Shown: piece after piece, positions 47,080 through 56,630 of the stretch | Numbering within the stretch: the first letter of the stretch is position 1 | How the letters are laid out: each line of letters begins with the position of its first letter | NCBI GenBank assembly: GCA_002989075.1 | Contig: PSQN01000002.1 | Coordinates: forward strand, 186,001-250,000 | Source of the DNA: Arthonia radiata | Lineage: Eukaryota; Ascomycota; Arthoniomycetes; Arthoniales; Arthoniaceae | Length of the DNA: 64,000 nt | Direction: 5' to 3' | Notes under the pieces: generated by a model | The model's input: the letters and a program-made list of their open reading frames with translations, nothing else | The model's database searches: none | Told to the model about the DNA's origin: nothing | Made by a program: the position numbers and the translations under genes

Positions 47080-47953
47080 ATGCCCAACTATCACCCCGCC
47101 GACGAATTACCGTGGCCCGTCGCACGTTACACACCTCGAAAACCCAAGCGACTGCCTCGGCTTCCTGCCGAGATCGTCAACACGATCCTTATCGATCATC
47201 TCCTAAGCGACTCTCTCAGTCTCATTGCACGGACCGCCAAATGGCAGCAAGGGCACGCGCGGAACGATTTCAAGGAGACCGCTCTCAGGGTGGCGGGGAC
47301 GAGTACGACATATGCGCGGAGCGTCGTGTACTTTGTCAATCAGCAGATTGATGAGTTTGAATTGAAGATCAAGAAGGTACTTCAATGACCCTTTCGCTGG
47401 CGCCCTCCTGTGTGATACAGTTTCTAGCCTATTTGCTGCTGGTATAATTGCTGATAAGACCAATTACTGACGTCTTTCCTCTAGGTATATTCAAAATTGA
47501 ACAGCCTCCACTCAAAGTCCTCTCTGGCCATCCATGGTCTTAAAATTGACCCGATCGCCGGCTCCTACCCTTAGTTGCGGTTACCAGCCAGCTTGCTGCT
47601 GTTGTGTTTGCTGTTGTATGCTGACTCTCAATCTGCAGGCCAGTCAGAACCTCCAAGCAGCTCAATACGGCATAGGAGGGTGGTCCAACCCCCACCGACG
47701 GGCACATTTTGCATATGAAGCTGGGATGTACGACGAAAGGGAGCTTGCTGGGTCGCTTTCATCCTTTCTGGAGGGTGTTGTTGAGGAGATCAAGAAGGTG
47801 CTCGTGGAAAATGAGACTCGCACCTTGCGCAAGGAGTTGAGGATGGTTCGTGGCGAGAACGAGAAGCTTCAGGGAGAGCTCAAGATGGCGAAGTTGGATG
47901 CTGAGAACGCGAAGCTGCGTTTACAGCTGAGCAGGTGCTCGGTGACGTGGTAA
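47080..47953 (+). CDS. Array member 7: F-box-like/coiled-coil, spliced
   Basis: Exons 47080-47376 and 47639-47953 join in phase 0 to 203 residues. The 262-bp intron has a GTACTT donor and ends CTGAC..CTGCAG. Exon 1 has RLPRLPAEIVNTILIDHLL and block two (RVAGTSTTYARSVVYFVN). Exon 2 has the coil (ETRTLRKELRMVRGENEKLQ and on to LRLQL). A TACTAAC..AACAG signal at about 47030-47049 suggests a 5' leader intron too. Most other members have no intron, so this one either gained it or keeps the ancestral structure. Confidence 0.66.
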
Positions 47954-48275
47954 AGCTCGAGGCCGAGAGTGCGGCGCTGCGGTTGTAGCTGATCATGAAA
48001 TCACAACCGTGCACTGAGGCAAGCTGACTCGCCGTGATTGAGAGGTGAAGGTCCGATAGAGCAGCTGCAAGCGAGCAAGCCAATGACGCACATTTTCGGC
48101 GTCTCAGGAATTCCAACTTATCTCGACCTTTGCCTTCATCTTCTCAAGTGAGTCTATCGCACCTTGCTCAACGTCGTCTTTGCGCGACTAGAGTCTCCGA
48201 TTTAGGCATATTCACCACATTCCAGCGATCAGCGACTTTCAAGCACCCATAGACAAACAAGATCCAGACCACGAC
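47954..48275. other. Intergenic gap in array
   Basis: No open frame of note. Immediately after the stop of member 7 the same frame continues the coil for about ten codons (KLEAESAALRL) to a TAG, so the stop at 47951-47953 may have shortened the tail. Confidence 0.4.
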
Positions 48276-48881
48276 ATGTCCTCCATCCGTGGGCGCTCGA
48301 CACAAGATCATCCAGTGCAACCTTCCAAGAAGCTACCTGGTCTTCCACCAGAAGTCATCAACAGAATCATCATACAACATGCTCTCGGCGACAGCTTCAT
48401 ATTCGTCTACAAGCCTACCGATTATGAATACGACGCCTCAGAGCCACAACTACAAAGTGTAGTCGCCACATTCAGCAAGGTCAGCCACGTATTCGCTACG
48501 AGTGTCCTCGATCATCTCAACGTGTACATCGAGTTGTGCGAGGCAGACTTGAGACAGGCTAAGCAAGAGCTTTACGGAGAACAAGTGGATGACGACCAAC
48601 AAGAGCGCGATCGCGTCGACCTAACGAGCCCGGGCGAATACCGATTATTTGCAAAGGTTGATAAAGTGAACAACATGATCGGTGCTTTGGTGACCCTGAG
48701 GGATAGTACGCACAAAGTGATAGTGGAAGACCGCAAAAGAGCGTTGTGCAAGGAGGTGCGGAGCCTGAAAGCGGAGATCCAGGAGCTGCGTCGGGACATG
48801 GTCAATTTGAAGAAAGAGAACACGGAGCTGCGTAAGGGCCTTGGTGCTGAGACGTTTGATCCTGAGCGTCGCCCATATTGA
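48276..48881 (+). CDS. Array member 8: F-box-like/coiled-coil protein
   Basis: 201 residues from the ATG at 48276. Motif KLPGLPPEVINRIIIQHALG, block two ATFSKVSHVFATSVLDHLN, an acidic Gln/Asp middle (EQVDDDQQERDRVD), then about 50 residues of coiled coil (CKEVRSLKAEIQELRRDM, NLKKENTELRKGL). Intact and one of the clearest members. Confidence 0.73.
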   Translation: MSSIRGRSTQDHPVQPSKKLPGLPPEVINRIIIQHALGDSFIFVYKPTDYEYDASEPQLQSVVATFSKVSHVFATSVLDHLNVYIELCEADLRQAKQELYGEQVDDDQQERDRVDLTSPGEYRLFAKVDKVNNMIGALVTLRDSTHKVIVEDRKRALCKEVRSLKAEIQELRRDMVNLKKENTELRKGLGAETFDPERRPY

Positions 48882-49149
48882 AGGAGTGACGGAGGGGTTG
48901 TGAAGTGGGGATTGGCAGCTGCTCCGCGGAGAGGCGGTGAAGGGTTGATATTGCGGCAAGAACGGTCGTGCGCACCTGCCTCGTCCAAGGTCCTCCTTTT
49001 AACTCTGCGGTTCTGTGCGTTTTCGTTTCTTTTACTTGTCACTTCCATTCAGCAAAGCATCCACTGGCGTTGCGGTCTCACACCTTCGCATCTGAGCTGA
49101 CGCAAGCACTTCGTCCAACATCAAGGTAATTGACTCCGCAAGCCCTGAA

Positions 49150-49752
49150 GTGCAGACACTGATTGCATATAGCTCATTCCAGCCATCATCAATCTTTGCC
49201 ACGGCGGAAAATGTGCAGCAAAACAGCAACAAGAAGATACCGGATCTGCCAGCTAAGATGATTGCCATGATCTTCAGAGACCACCTACTCAACGACGCCA
49301 TGGAGGAGGTCTACGAAGCGACCGGCAACAAGCGCCACGACTCGCTCACGTCTTTCACGGACTTGGCCGACGTTATACTTCAAGTCAGCATCCGGTCCGC
49401 AATGTCGGTTTCACAGTTCCTGGATCAGCATATGGAATACTGCGAGAGTGAAATGGAAGGACTCGCAGAACAGTTCTTCGACGAGCAGACAGATTCTTTT
49501 GCATATCCTCAGAGCGGTCCAATTACTGACAAGGGGTCCGAAACCTGGCAAGAACGATGTGCCGTTGAGCAGTTGTGGATGACCATGCAGAGCTACCACG
49601 CCATGTTGCATCGAGGCCTTCTGATGAATGAGGTGTCCAAGAACCGGGCGAAGCTTCGTGTGAGTCGGGCGGAAGTGAAGATCCTGCGGGGGGAGTCTGC
49701 GAAGTCGGAAGAAGACCTGCCGGTGCTGCGAGCGCGGTTGCTGAGACAATGA
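49150..49752 (+). pseudogene. Array member 9: F-box-like, no ATG start
   Basis: The frame is open from 49096 to 49752 and holds motif KIPDLPAKMIAMIFRDHLL, block two VILQVSIRSAMSVSQFLDQH and the tail (NRAKLRVSRAEVKILRGE, then EEDLPVLRARL). There is no in-frame ATG before codon 37 of the frame read from GTG 49150, which is inside the motif. The motif glutamate (LPxE) is Lys here. Either a 5' exon supplies the start (GTAATT near 49126 is a possible donor) or the start was lost. Otherwise the frame is clean. Confidence 0.55.
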
Positions 49753-50032
49753 GCCGACGAGCGTAGATGCTGTTAATCCCCTGAAGCCTGCAAAATCGCA
49801 TTCGCAGTATCCTGCGCAGCAGCCGTAGGCGGTTACTTTTTAGCTAGGCCCGATCGGGTAACCGGAAGCGCATCCATCGCACCTTCCCAATTCTAAACGT
49901 TCCGAGCAGAACGATTCACTTGCGACTATTCTTGCTCTCTCTTTGTTCAATCTCTTGAGCTGCAGCTCTCACGTTCAAGTTTCGGAAGGTCATCCTGCAA
50001 TTTGGCGTGCATTCAACTGCGCTCGTGGGAAG

Positions 50033-50596
50033 ATGGCGTCCATAAGCATGGCATCGTCTCCGCCTGAGGAGTCGTCTCCAGAGCAGGCAACTGAAATCAG
50101 ACCGCTACCAACGCTACCCAACGAGATCATCTACACGTAAAGCCTCGACTACCTGCTCCAAGCTTCGAAAGACGACCTCGACGCGACCCCAGCTAGGAGA
50201 AAAGTGGCATTCCACGGTCTTAACCAGTGCATCAGCATTATCTCCCACATCAATGTCTACTGCGCACGACGGCTTCTCAAGCTCCTTCGCCGCATGATTG
50301 ATCGAGGCAGGAAGGATATCAAGAGGCTCAAGCATGAGCGGAAGGCCCCGAATGGCGACTTTGTGATCGACTGCATCACTCACTACGCCCATCGCCAGCA
50401 ACTGGATGCGAATAAGATCAATTTCCTGAGCGCCAAGGGCAAGGTGAAAGGACGGCTGATGGATAATCAGAAGCTTTTTGCCAGAGGTGAGCTTCGAGTG
50501 GAGCGTGTGAAGACAAAGATTCTCAAGGGACGGCTGAACAAGCGGGAGGAGGATCTCAGGATGTTGAGAGAGCTGCTGGTGAGGACTACGGATTGA
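50033..50596 (+). pseudogene. Array member 10: F-box-like, in-frame TAA
   Basis: From the ATG at 50033: Ser/Pro/Glu leader, then PLPTLPNEIIYT, then TAA at 50138-50140. The same frame continues at once with SLDYLLQASKDDLDAT, block two ISIISHINVYCARRLLKLL and tail (VERVKTKILKGRLNK, EEDLRMLRELL) to 50596. One base change (for example CAA to TAA) explains the break. All else is intact, so the lesion is recent, or the sequence has an error. Confidence 0.68.
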
Positions 50597-50898
50597 TATA
50601 CCGAGGTGGTGGATTTCAGATAGTCAGGACAAGTGGGGACAGCGGATGGCTAGCAACCACCTTTGAGACTTCGTACATGACGATCGTCCGGAGATAGCAA
50701 GTGGAGCCTGCCGCGAATACTTCTGCATCTCTTGAACTCTTCCTGTTCCTCATCTCACAGCGTTCTGTGATCGGTCTTTCCCGCATTATATCGTTATCTA
50801 ACCGTCAACACTGAGAGGGCTACAGTGCACTTCAGCCTTCCACGACCGACACAGAGGCCCTACTAATTCCTCCAGAAGCTTGCTGCAGACAAACGGAG
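50597..50898. other. Intergenic gap in array
   Basis: Upstream region of member 11. Nothing recognised. Confidence 0.4.
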
Positions 50899-51561
50899 AT
50901 GCATCTGCCGACTTTAGAGGGTTCATCATTCGCTGCATCTGCTGCAGATGGAGATTCTACAAAGTCGAAACCTCTACCTCAGCTGCCCGTGGAGATAGTG
51001 CACAAGATCTTCTTCGACCGTCTGCTCAAGCCACTAGCGGAGGATGTCTATGAGAGCGAAGATCACACACCAGCTAAGCCGTTGCGCGACTTCCATAGAT
51101 CCGCCCAAATGATTGCGGACACCAACGTGGCATACCTGTACGAGATGTCCAGCTTTGCCAATGCTGCATTCGAGCGCTGCCAGATGGAGTACCACGAAGC
51201 GAACGCGAGAGTCCGAAGCCATCAGCCTGCACCAGCTTTCGGACCGATGCAACCCGAGAGACAAGCAGCTCTCGCCAGACTCAAGCAATCCGTTGTGGTT
51301 ATGATAAACATGATGCTGGCGCAGCAGGCGCTGCTGGCGAGGTCTAGAAACCATGAGAAGCGGCTCTTGCATGCGGAGTTGCTTGTGGCTCGTGCGAAGA
51401 TCAAGATTCTGAGGGGTCAGTGTATGAAGAAGGAAGCGGACGTTCCGGAGCTGATGGCTCGATTGAGAATTCAGAGGCAGGGCGTCAACAGGCTGAATAC
51501 CACATCGTCCCCCTCATCAAGGCCGCCAAATGGTTATGGAATGTGCCGACATATGAAGTAG
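50899..51561 (+). CDS. Array member 11: F-box-like/coiled-coil protein
   Basis: 220 residues from the ATG at 50899. Motif PLPQLPVEIVHKIFFDRLL, block two MIADTNVAYLYEMSSFANA, a Pro/Gln middle, then tail (LLVARAKIKILRGQCMKK, EADVPELMARLRIQ). After the usual tail end it runs on for about 30 Ser/Pro/Asn-rich residues to 51561, probably extra. Its tail and motif are closest to members 9, 10 and 12-14, suggesting recent local duplication. Confidence 0.7.
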   Translation: MHLPTLEGSSFAASAADGDSTKSKPLPQLPVEIVHKIFFDRLLKPLAEDVYESEDHTPAKPLRDFHRSAQMIADTNVAYLYEMSSFANAAFERCQMEYHEANARVRSHQPAPAFGPMQPERQAALARLKQSVVVMINMMLAQQALLARSRNHEKRLLHAELLVARAKIKILRGQCMKKEADVPELMARLRIQRQGVNRLNTTSSPSSRPPNGYGMCRHMK

Positions 51562-51611
51562 TCGGGACTGGCCGACAGAGATATAGCGAAGACAGAGGGC
51601 TCCACCTAGAC

Positions 51612-52290
51612 ATGCCAAGCCAGGCGTTTGCAGCACTAGCGCCTTTCACATCCTCTTCTTTATCTTCATCTTCATCTCTTCACAACGTACATGCTCCATC
51701 TTCATCTACTTCAGACACAGCATCTTTTGATAAGCCTGACAACAGCTCTTTCGAGATGGAGCACGAAACGCCAGCAGAGCACACAAAACCACTGCCAACA
51801 CTACCCACAGAGCTCATTATCAAGATCATCAAAGACCACCTACTCACGGATCTAGCTCGCGAGATCAGCGAAGTCGCGCGCTATCAGCTTGATAAAAAGC
51901 TTGGAGTACTGCATCAGACAGTGGAAGCGCTGTTCCAGACGGTTTAATCGTTGCGCCGGACGGTGGAAACGCTCTTAAACGTCAGTACTACAATCGCGCT
52001 CCTCACTCTCGGATTCCTCAGCAAATGGGAGGAGCGAGAACAGCGCAAGCTCAGGGAAGCGACGTCCCCGGCCCCCGACGGGAAACTTGACGCCGGTACG
52101 TCCAGAAATTCGATCTGGCGGACTTCGATCGGGAGGATCTGGCTGGAGCTGAACTTCTATGACGGAGGTCTTTTAAAGCCTATGATTGATAGGCATTGGC
52201 TCCTGGACGAGGCACGAGCGTTTAGACGGACACAAGGTTATGAAGAATGCAGGCCGGGGTGTTGAAGGAGCGGCTGCAAAAAGATCTAAG
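51612..52290 (+). pseudogene. Array member 12: F-box-like, stop plus frameshift
   Basis: From the ATG at 51612 (another at 51756) there is a Ser-rich leader and motif PLPTLPTELIIKIIKDHLL. TAA at 51945-51947 interrupts the frame, which then continues through block two (LLNVSTTIALLTLGFLSKW) to 52265. The terminal module (AGVLKERLQKDL) is in a different frame at about 52247-52290. With two lesions this copy is clearly dead. Confidence 0.66.
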
Positions 52291-52548
52291 CAGTGGCTGG
52301 GGAAGGACATCGATGCTGCGCGTACGCGTGGGCTTCGGCTCGGACGGAGGCGCTTGGAAATGGTCTCGGCTAGACCGTCTGGCCAAGGCACTTGCAACTT
52401 GCCGGCTTCCGCTATTGCCTTTCTACGTCCACTCGCTTTTTAGTTCGGCTAATCGTTCCATAACCTGGGTTCGATGTTGCAAACATCAGCATCACCAATC
52501 TCAATCTCGCATCATTGATCTCTAGCCAACTGACACTCGATAACCGCA

Positions 52549-53112
52549 ATGAACATGTTCCTTGCGACCACCGCAAAGGCAAAGACGCCAGCAAAACTCT
52601 CGAAGCGCCTGCCAACACTCCCCACGGAGATCATCACTATGATCGTCAAAGACCACGTATTGTTGAGCGCACTAGACACATTTCGCGAAAGCAAAAGTAT
52701 AGACACAGCAGCGTTGAAAGAGTTCAAAGTCATCCTGGCGGACTTTCCCGACGTCAGCGTAGGATTCGCACTCATGACCCACCAAGCACTGAAGCAGGCC
52801 TTAGAACGAGCAGTCACGGAGCGCGACAAGCTTGACCAACAGATTCCAGCGGATATGACGGCGTCCACGATCATGGAAAACCCCCGCTTCGTAACTCCGG
52901 CTATTAGAATGAACGCCGCCAGCGTAGTAGCAGACAGTTTCTGAATCCTCTTTGATGTTGTTGAAAAGAAACTGTTGGAGAACGAAATCCGTGCATTGAA
53001 AGCGGAGCTTCGGGTGCGCAAGGTCAACATCACGCTGCTACCGAAGGGCGCGCCAAAGCTGGACGAGGATATCAAGAACCTACAGTTCAAGCTGCGCAGC
53101 ATTGATCAGTGA
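52549..53112 (+). pseudogene. Array member 13: F-box-like, TGA before the tail
   Basis: From the ATG at 52549: motif RLPTLPTEIITMIVKDHVLL, block two VILADFPDVSVGFALMTHQ, then TGA at 52942-52944. The same frame goes on with KKLLENEIRALKAELRVRK and DEDIKNLQFKLRSID to a TGA at 53110-53112. The stop removes exactly the coiled-coil tail and could come from one C-to-T change (CGA to TGA). The truncated 131-residue product would still have the F-box-like part. Confidence 0.68.
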
Positions 53113-53458
53113 AGCAGCGTCTAGCATCATCGAGAGTTCAAGTGGCAAACCTGGGACGCTGCACGCCCTGATTCAGATATTGAGGTGTTGAAAGAGCGGT
53201 TGCGGAGGGCGTGAGACCTGAGGCAGCGTGCTGTTCAGGAACTCGCGGGTTGGTGGGGCCCTCGCACTTCTGATCGCGTGCGTTCATGGGAGGTGGAGGT
53301 ACTGACGCGATTCATCTGCCGCTTAAAGGTCTCTGGCTTTTAGCTTCATCTTCGTTAGCTTCACTAGCTTAGTCTCCATCAGTTTCGACTTCACTAGCTC
53401 CCTGTCTTTCATTCTCTATTGCCAGTCGAGTTTGCTTGGTCTCAACTCGAGACAGGAC
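53113..53458 (+). other. Gap holding an orphan tail module
   Basis: At 53170-53214, in the same frame as member 13 but after two stops, the sequence DSDIEVLKERLRRA repeats the terminal module seen in members 9-13. It is probably a leftover of another copy or a second tail of member 13. The rest of the gap is unremarkable, with TCATC/TTCACTAGC-type short repeats near 53340-53400. Confidence 0.45.
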
Positions 53459-54065
53459 ATGTCATCATCGTTGCCTACATTCCCAGTAGAGATGCAGCCC
53501 GCTCATCCCTCGAACATGCAGCCTGAAAACTCGGTGGAGCGAGCGAAACGAGTGCCAGAGCTTCCAACAGAAATCATCGTCAAGATAGTCAAAGACCACA
53601 TTCTTCTCAAGCTGCTAGACGATGTCTTCAAGCACCAGTCTAAGGGGAACAGTACGGCTTTGCAAGCCGACAACACAGCTTTGCGAGAGCTGCGCACCAC
53701 GGCGAACAAAATCTCCCGCGTCAGCATCATGTTCGCGAACATGACTCTTAGCGTCTTCTCGAGCGGGATCGAACGAGCGGAGAGCGGGATCAAACCAGCG
53801 GAGGGCGAGAGAGACTCCTGAGCATAGGCTCCATTTTCCGTTCTCGGAGCGATACATTATAGAGACCTCACTCAATGTGGTGGCGATGAGGATGAGAATT
53901 GCACGTTCGCAGGTGGAGACGCTGCTGTCGGAGAACAAGACGCTGGCGGGGTTGGCGAAAGCACGGATATATGAGTTCTGGGTGAAGCTGATGGGAGGAG
54001 ATGTGGATGGGTCCTCGGAGGAAATCGCAAGACTAGAATCGTCGCTATTTGCGATCGACTACTGA
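53459..54065 (+). pseudogene. Array member 14: F-box-like, frameshifted tail
   Basis: From the ATG at 53459: motif RVPELPTEIIVKIVKDHILL, block two NKISRVSIMFANMTLSVF, then ERAESGIKPAEGERDS and TGA at 53819-53821. The tail resumes in the +1 frame (SLNVVAMRMRIARSQVETLL to SSEEIARLESSLF), ending at 54065. An indel at about 53780-53815 accounts for this. Confidence 0.62.
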
Positions 54066-54322
54066 GTCTGCACTGTGCGATCGGAGAGGACACGGAGACA
54101 CCAAGGCGATGAATGTCGAGGGAAGCTGGTGGATGCTTAGGTGACGAGCTTGGCAGAGCTTGAGCTGCCAAGACAGATGATGAAGTGAGCCTCATCTGCA
54201 TCTTCGAAATCTTGTCTTCCGCGTACCGTTTAGAGTTTCTTGCGCTTGCCGCTTGCTGCTTTCTTCTTTTGCAGCTCCGTGCTATTCGACGCACATTGAC
54301 CGCTATCGCAATCGCGGAAGCA

Positions 54323-54796
54323 ATGGCAGCCCCAGACTTGCGGTCTATCAGCAATGCGGCATACAATGAGTCGACGCTCGAAAGCAGCATTACAGCAGCG
54401 CAAGCTTCACAACGTCCCTCAGAAGACCGCCAGAAGCTCGACAAACAACTCCCTGTACTCCCCACAGAGATCATCCACAAGATCATTGAGGCACGACTGT
54501 GGGATGCTGCCAACATCGAGAGCGACCTCAGCAACCTCGAGCAGTTCCATCTGTCAGCGTGGGCTCTTGCAAACGTCAGTCTCGGGTTTTGGAGGCGCGT
54601 CGACATTTTCTTCGACCAATACCACGATGCCATGAAGGAGGAAGGCCCGCACATCGAAAACACTGCTCAGGGGTATCGATACTTCATGGGAAGGCTCGTC
54701 GCGGTTGTCGAGGTGATCCATAATCCGGAGAAAACGAGGCTGAGGAATGAAATTCGGGCTTTGAGGATGGAGGTAAAGGGTCTGAAGGTGATGTGA
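54323..54796 (+). CDS. Array member 15: F-box-like/coiled-coil protein
   Basis: 157 residues from the ATG at 54323. Motif QLPVLPTEIIHKIIEARLWD, block two WALANVSLGFWRRVDIFFDQ, and a short tail coil (TRLRNEIRALRMEVKGLKVM). Intact. Block two is close to members 5 and 20, with a full aromatic pattern like the F-box second helix. Confidence 0.72.
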   Translation: MAAPDLRSISNAAYNESTLESSITAAQASQRPSEDRQKLDKQLPVLPTEIIHKIIEARLWDAANIESDLSNLEQFHLSAWALANVSLGFWRRVDIFFDQYHDAMKEEGPHIENTAQGYRYFMGRLVAVVEVIHNPEKTRLRNEIRALRMEVKGLKVM

Positions 54797-54955
54797 GGTG
54801 CTTCACCTCGTCTGGTCGATGGCTTGCCTAGTCAAAGAAGCTTCAGAATCTCTTCTTCCTGACTTCACATCTTTGTCATTCACGACTCTTCCAGAAACAT
54901 CTCTCACTGCAGACAATTGTAAAAGAGCATATCGCCACAGCTGAGAGCTGCCACC

Positions 54956-55486
54956 ATGAAGCGACCCCGTTCTCCACAGACCGGCGGCTCTATTAAGAAG
55001 CTTCACGTTCCATCTCGCTTCCGCAAGCGCAAGAGAGTCCCAGGACTTCCCACTGAGGTCCTCGACAGGATCATCGAAGAACGTATTCTTAGTATCATTA
55101 CGGCCGAACGTCGCTCGAGACAGCACCCTAGCACGGATGCTATCATCGACCTTGGCTTCGTAAACGTTGCCTTTCGGACGCAGACGATCAAAGTCCTGAA
55201 CGAGCAAGCTAATCTGTACCTCGAACTAGCTGCGCAAGGTGACGAAGATGAGAATCACGACTCAGACTGCGATTGCTTTGAGACCACGGAGACGGATGAA
55301 GAGTCAGATGATGGGTCCGAGAATAAGGTGATCTATCCCGATGAATTGGCGCTGAACCTTCGGGATCTCAGTAGTCGTCTGGAGAAGAGCTGCGTGGAGA
55401 ACGAGGTTCGAGCTCTGAAGGTTGAGAACCGGGTTTTGCGGGAGGAGAATGAGCGGCTACGCCAAGGAAATGGGTCGGCAGCATGA
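54956..55486 (+). CDS. Array member 16: F-box-like with acidic insert
   Basis: 176 residues from the ATG at 54956, with a strong CCACCATG start context. A basic leader (SRFRKRKR) precedes motif RVPGLPTEVLDRIIEERIL. Block two is IIDLGFVNVAFRTQTIKVL. An acidic stretch of about 28 residues (DEDENHDSDCDCFE and on) separates it from the coil (CVENEVRALKVENRVLREEN). Intact. The basic leader could act as a nuclear signal (inference). Confidence 0.74.
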   Translation: MKRPRSPQTGGSIKKLHVPSRFRKRKRVPGLPTEVLDRIIEERILSIITAERRSRQHPSTDAIIDLGFVNVAFRTQTIKVLNEQANLYLELAAQGDEDENHDSDCDCFETTETDEESDDGSENKVIYPDELALNLRDLSSRLEKSCVENEVRALKVENRVLREENERLRQGNGSAA

Positions 55487-55751
55487 GCACCAGGATGTGG
55501 TTTGGCGAGGCCTGCGTGCTATGATCTCAGGAGCGACTTCTGTTATTCGTCTAGTTCGTGTAGCGTTTCGCCAAGGCGATAAATGCGACCAAAGCAAAGA
55601 TGTTTCGTAAACAGCGCTAGAGGCCAGCAGTTGCTTGACTTCCCATAACTTCTGTTGAACATCTTGAGCTTGAACCATTTGCGTCAATTCTGCCAAAGCC
55701 CTGCAGGCTTCACGATAACCGTTGCCCATAGTGTTGGAGCAACGTGCAAAG

Positions 55752-56393
55752 ATGTCACACTGTGCGATTACATCCAAAACCCCTACGCCATCATCTACGG
55801 AGCATTCAAAGCCTGCAGTCGGCCGGAAAGTCAGTCTTCCAGCTGAGATCCAATGGCACATTATCGATATCGTTCTTCTGGGGTCCTATGAGCGCATGCG
55901 TGCTGGCGAAGCCCAAGGCGTGCAGACGTACACAAACATATTGCTGAAAGTTGCTGTCACGAGTGCGAGTTACCGCAAGCGCATCCGCCCGCACATCCAC
56001 GGGAAGGCCGAAGAGCTGCTGTCCTATTTCAAATCATCAATCGATTCTGCACGGAGCTCTCTTCGCCAGCGGCCGTCGCTGCAAACATATCAGTCGGTCT
56101 TGGATTTGTTTCGCGCCTTGGGATTGAGCACGTATTTGAAGTGGCTGGGAGCCATCGTTCAGGGGTACGAGCTTCACAGAAGCGAAGTTGAAAAGGACAT
56201 TCAGCTGATGCGCAAGAATCGCGACATCACAGCTCTGAAGGCAGAGATCGAGACCTTGAAGGCTGAGAACAGGTTCAATAACCAAGCGCTCTGCGAAGCG
56301 AACGCTAAGTTGCAAGGGAGCGCGAGACGTGTTGAGGAGCTGGAGAAGGCCAACGCTGCTTTGCGCGAACAGATACAGATTGCCTCGGATTGA
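55752..56393 (+). CDS. Array member 17: F-box-like, long coiled coil
   Basis: 213 residues from the ATG at 55752. Motif KVSLPAEIQWHIIDIVLLG, block two LKVAVTSASYRKRIRPHIHG, a helical middle, then the longest coil of the set, about 65 residues (DITALKAEIETLKAENRFN, RVEELEKANAALREQIQI). Intact. Confidence 0.73.
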   Translation: MSHCAITSKTPTPSSTEHSKPAVGRKVSLPAEIQWHIIDIVLLGSYERMRAGEAQGVQTYTNILLKVAVTSASYRKRIRPHIHGKAEELLSYFKSSIDSARSSLRQRPSLQTYQSVLDLFRALGLSTYLKWLGAIVQGYELHRSEVEKDIQLMRKNRDITALKAEIETLKAENRFNNQALCEANAKLQGSARRVEELEKANAALREQIQIASD

Positions 56394-56630
56394 TGGCGCG
56401 GCACTCAGAGACTGGTGAAGATGATGTTGGGGTCTCATCATGGGGCTGCCGAAATCTGTTGTCGGCCTCGAGCCTAGTCAGCTAGACAGCGGAGAGCGCC
56501 GATGGCCAGGGTAACTCTATTGCAATGCCATAGACAATCACACTTGCGCAACCGTCTCCGGTTTGATGCGGCGGAGCGTAATCGAAATGAGCGGGTTTCT
56601 TTATGAGTCCCCTCCGGCTTCCAGTCCTCT

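Noticed and set aside
52942-52944. Programmed stop-codon readthrough at the TGA of member 13
   Set aside because: The following bases (ATC) are not the CTA context known to favour readthrough, and sister copies are broken by unrelated lesions, so decay is simpler.
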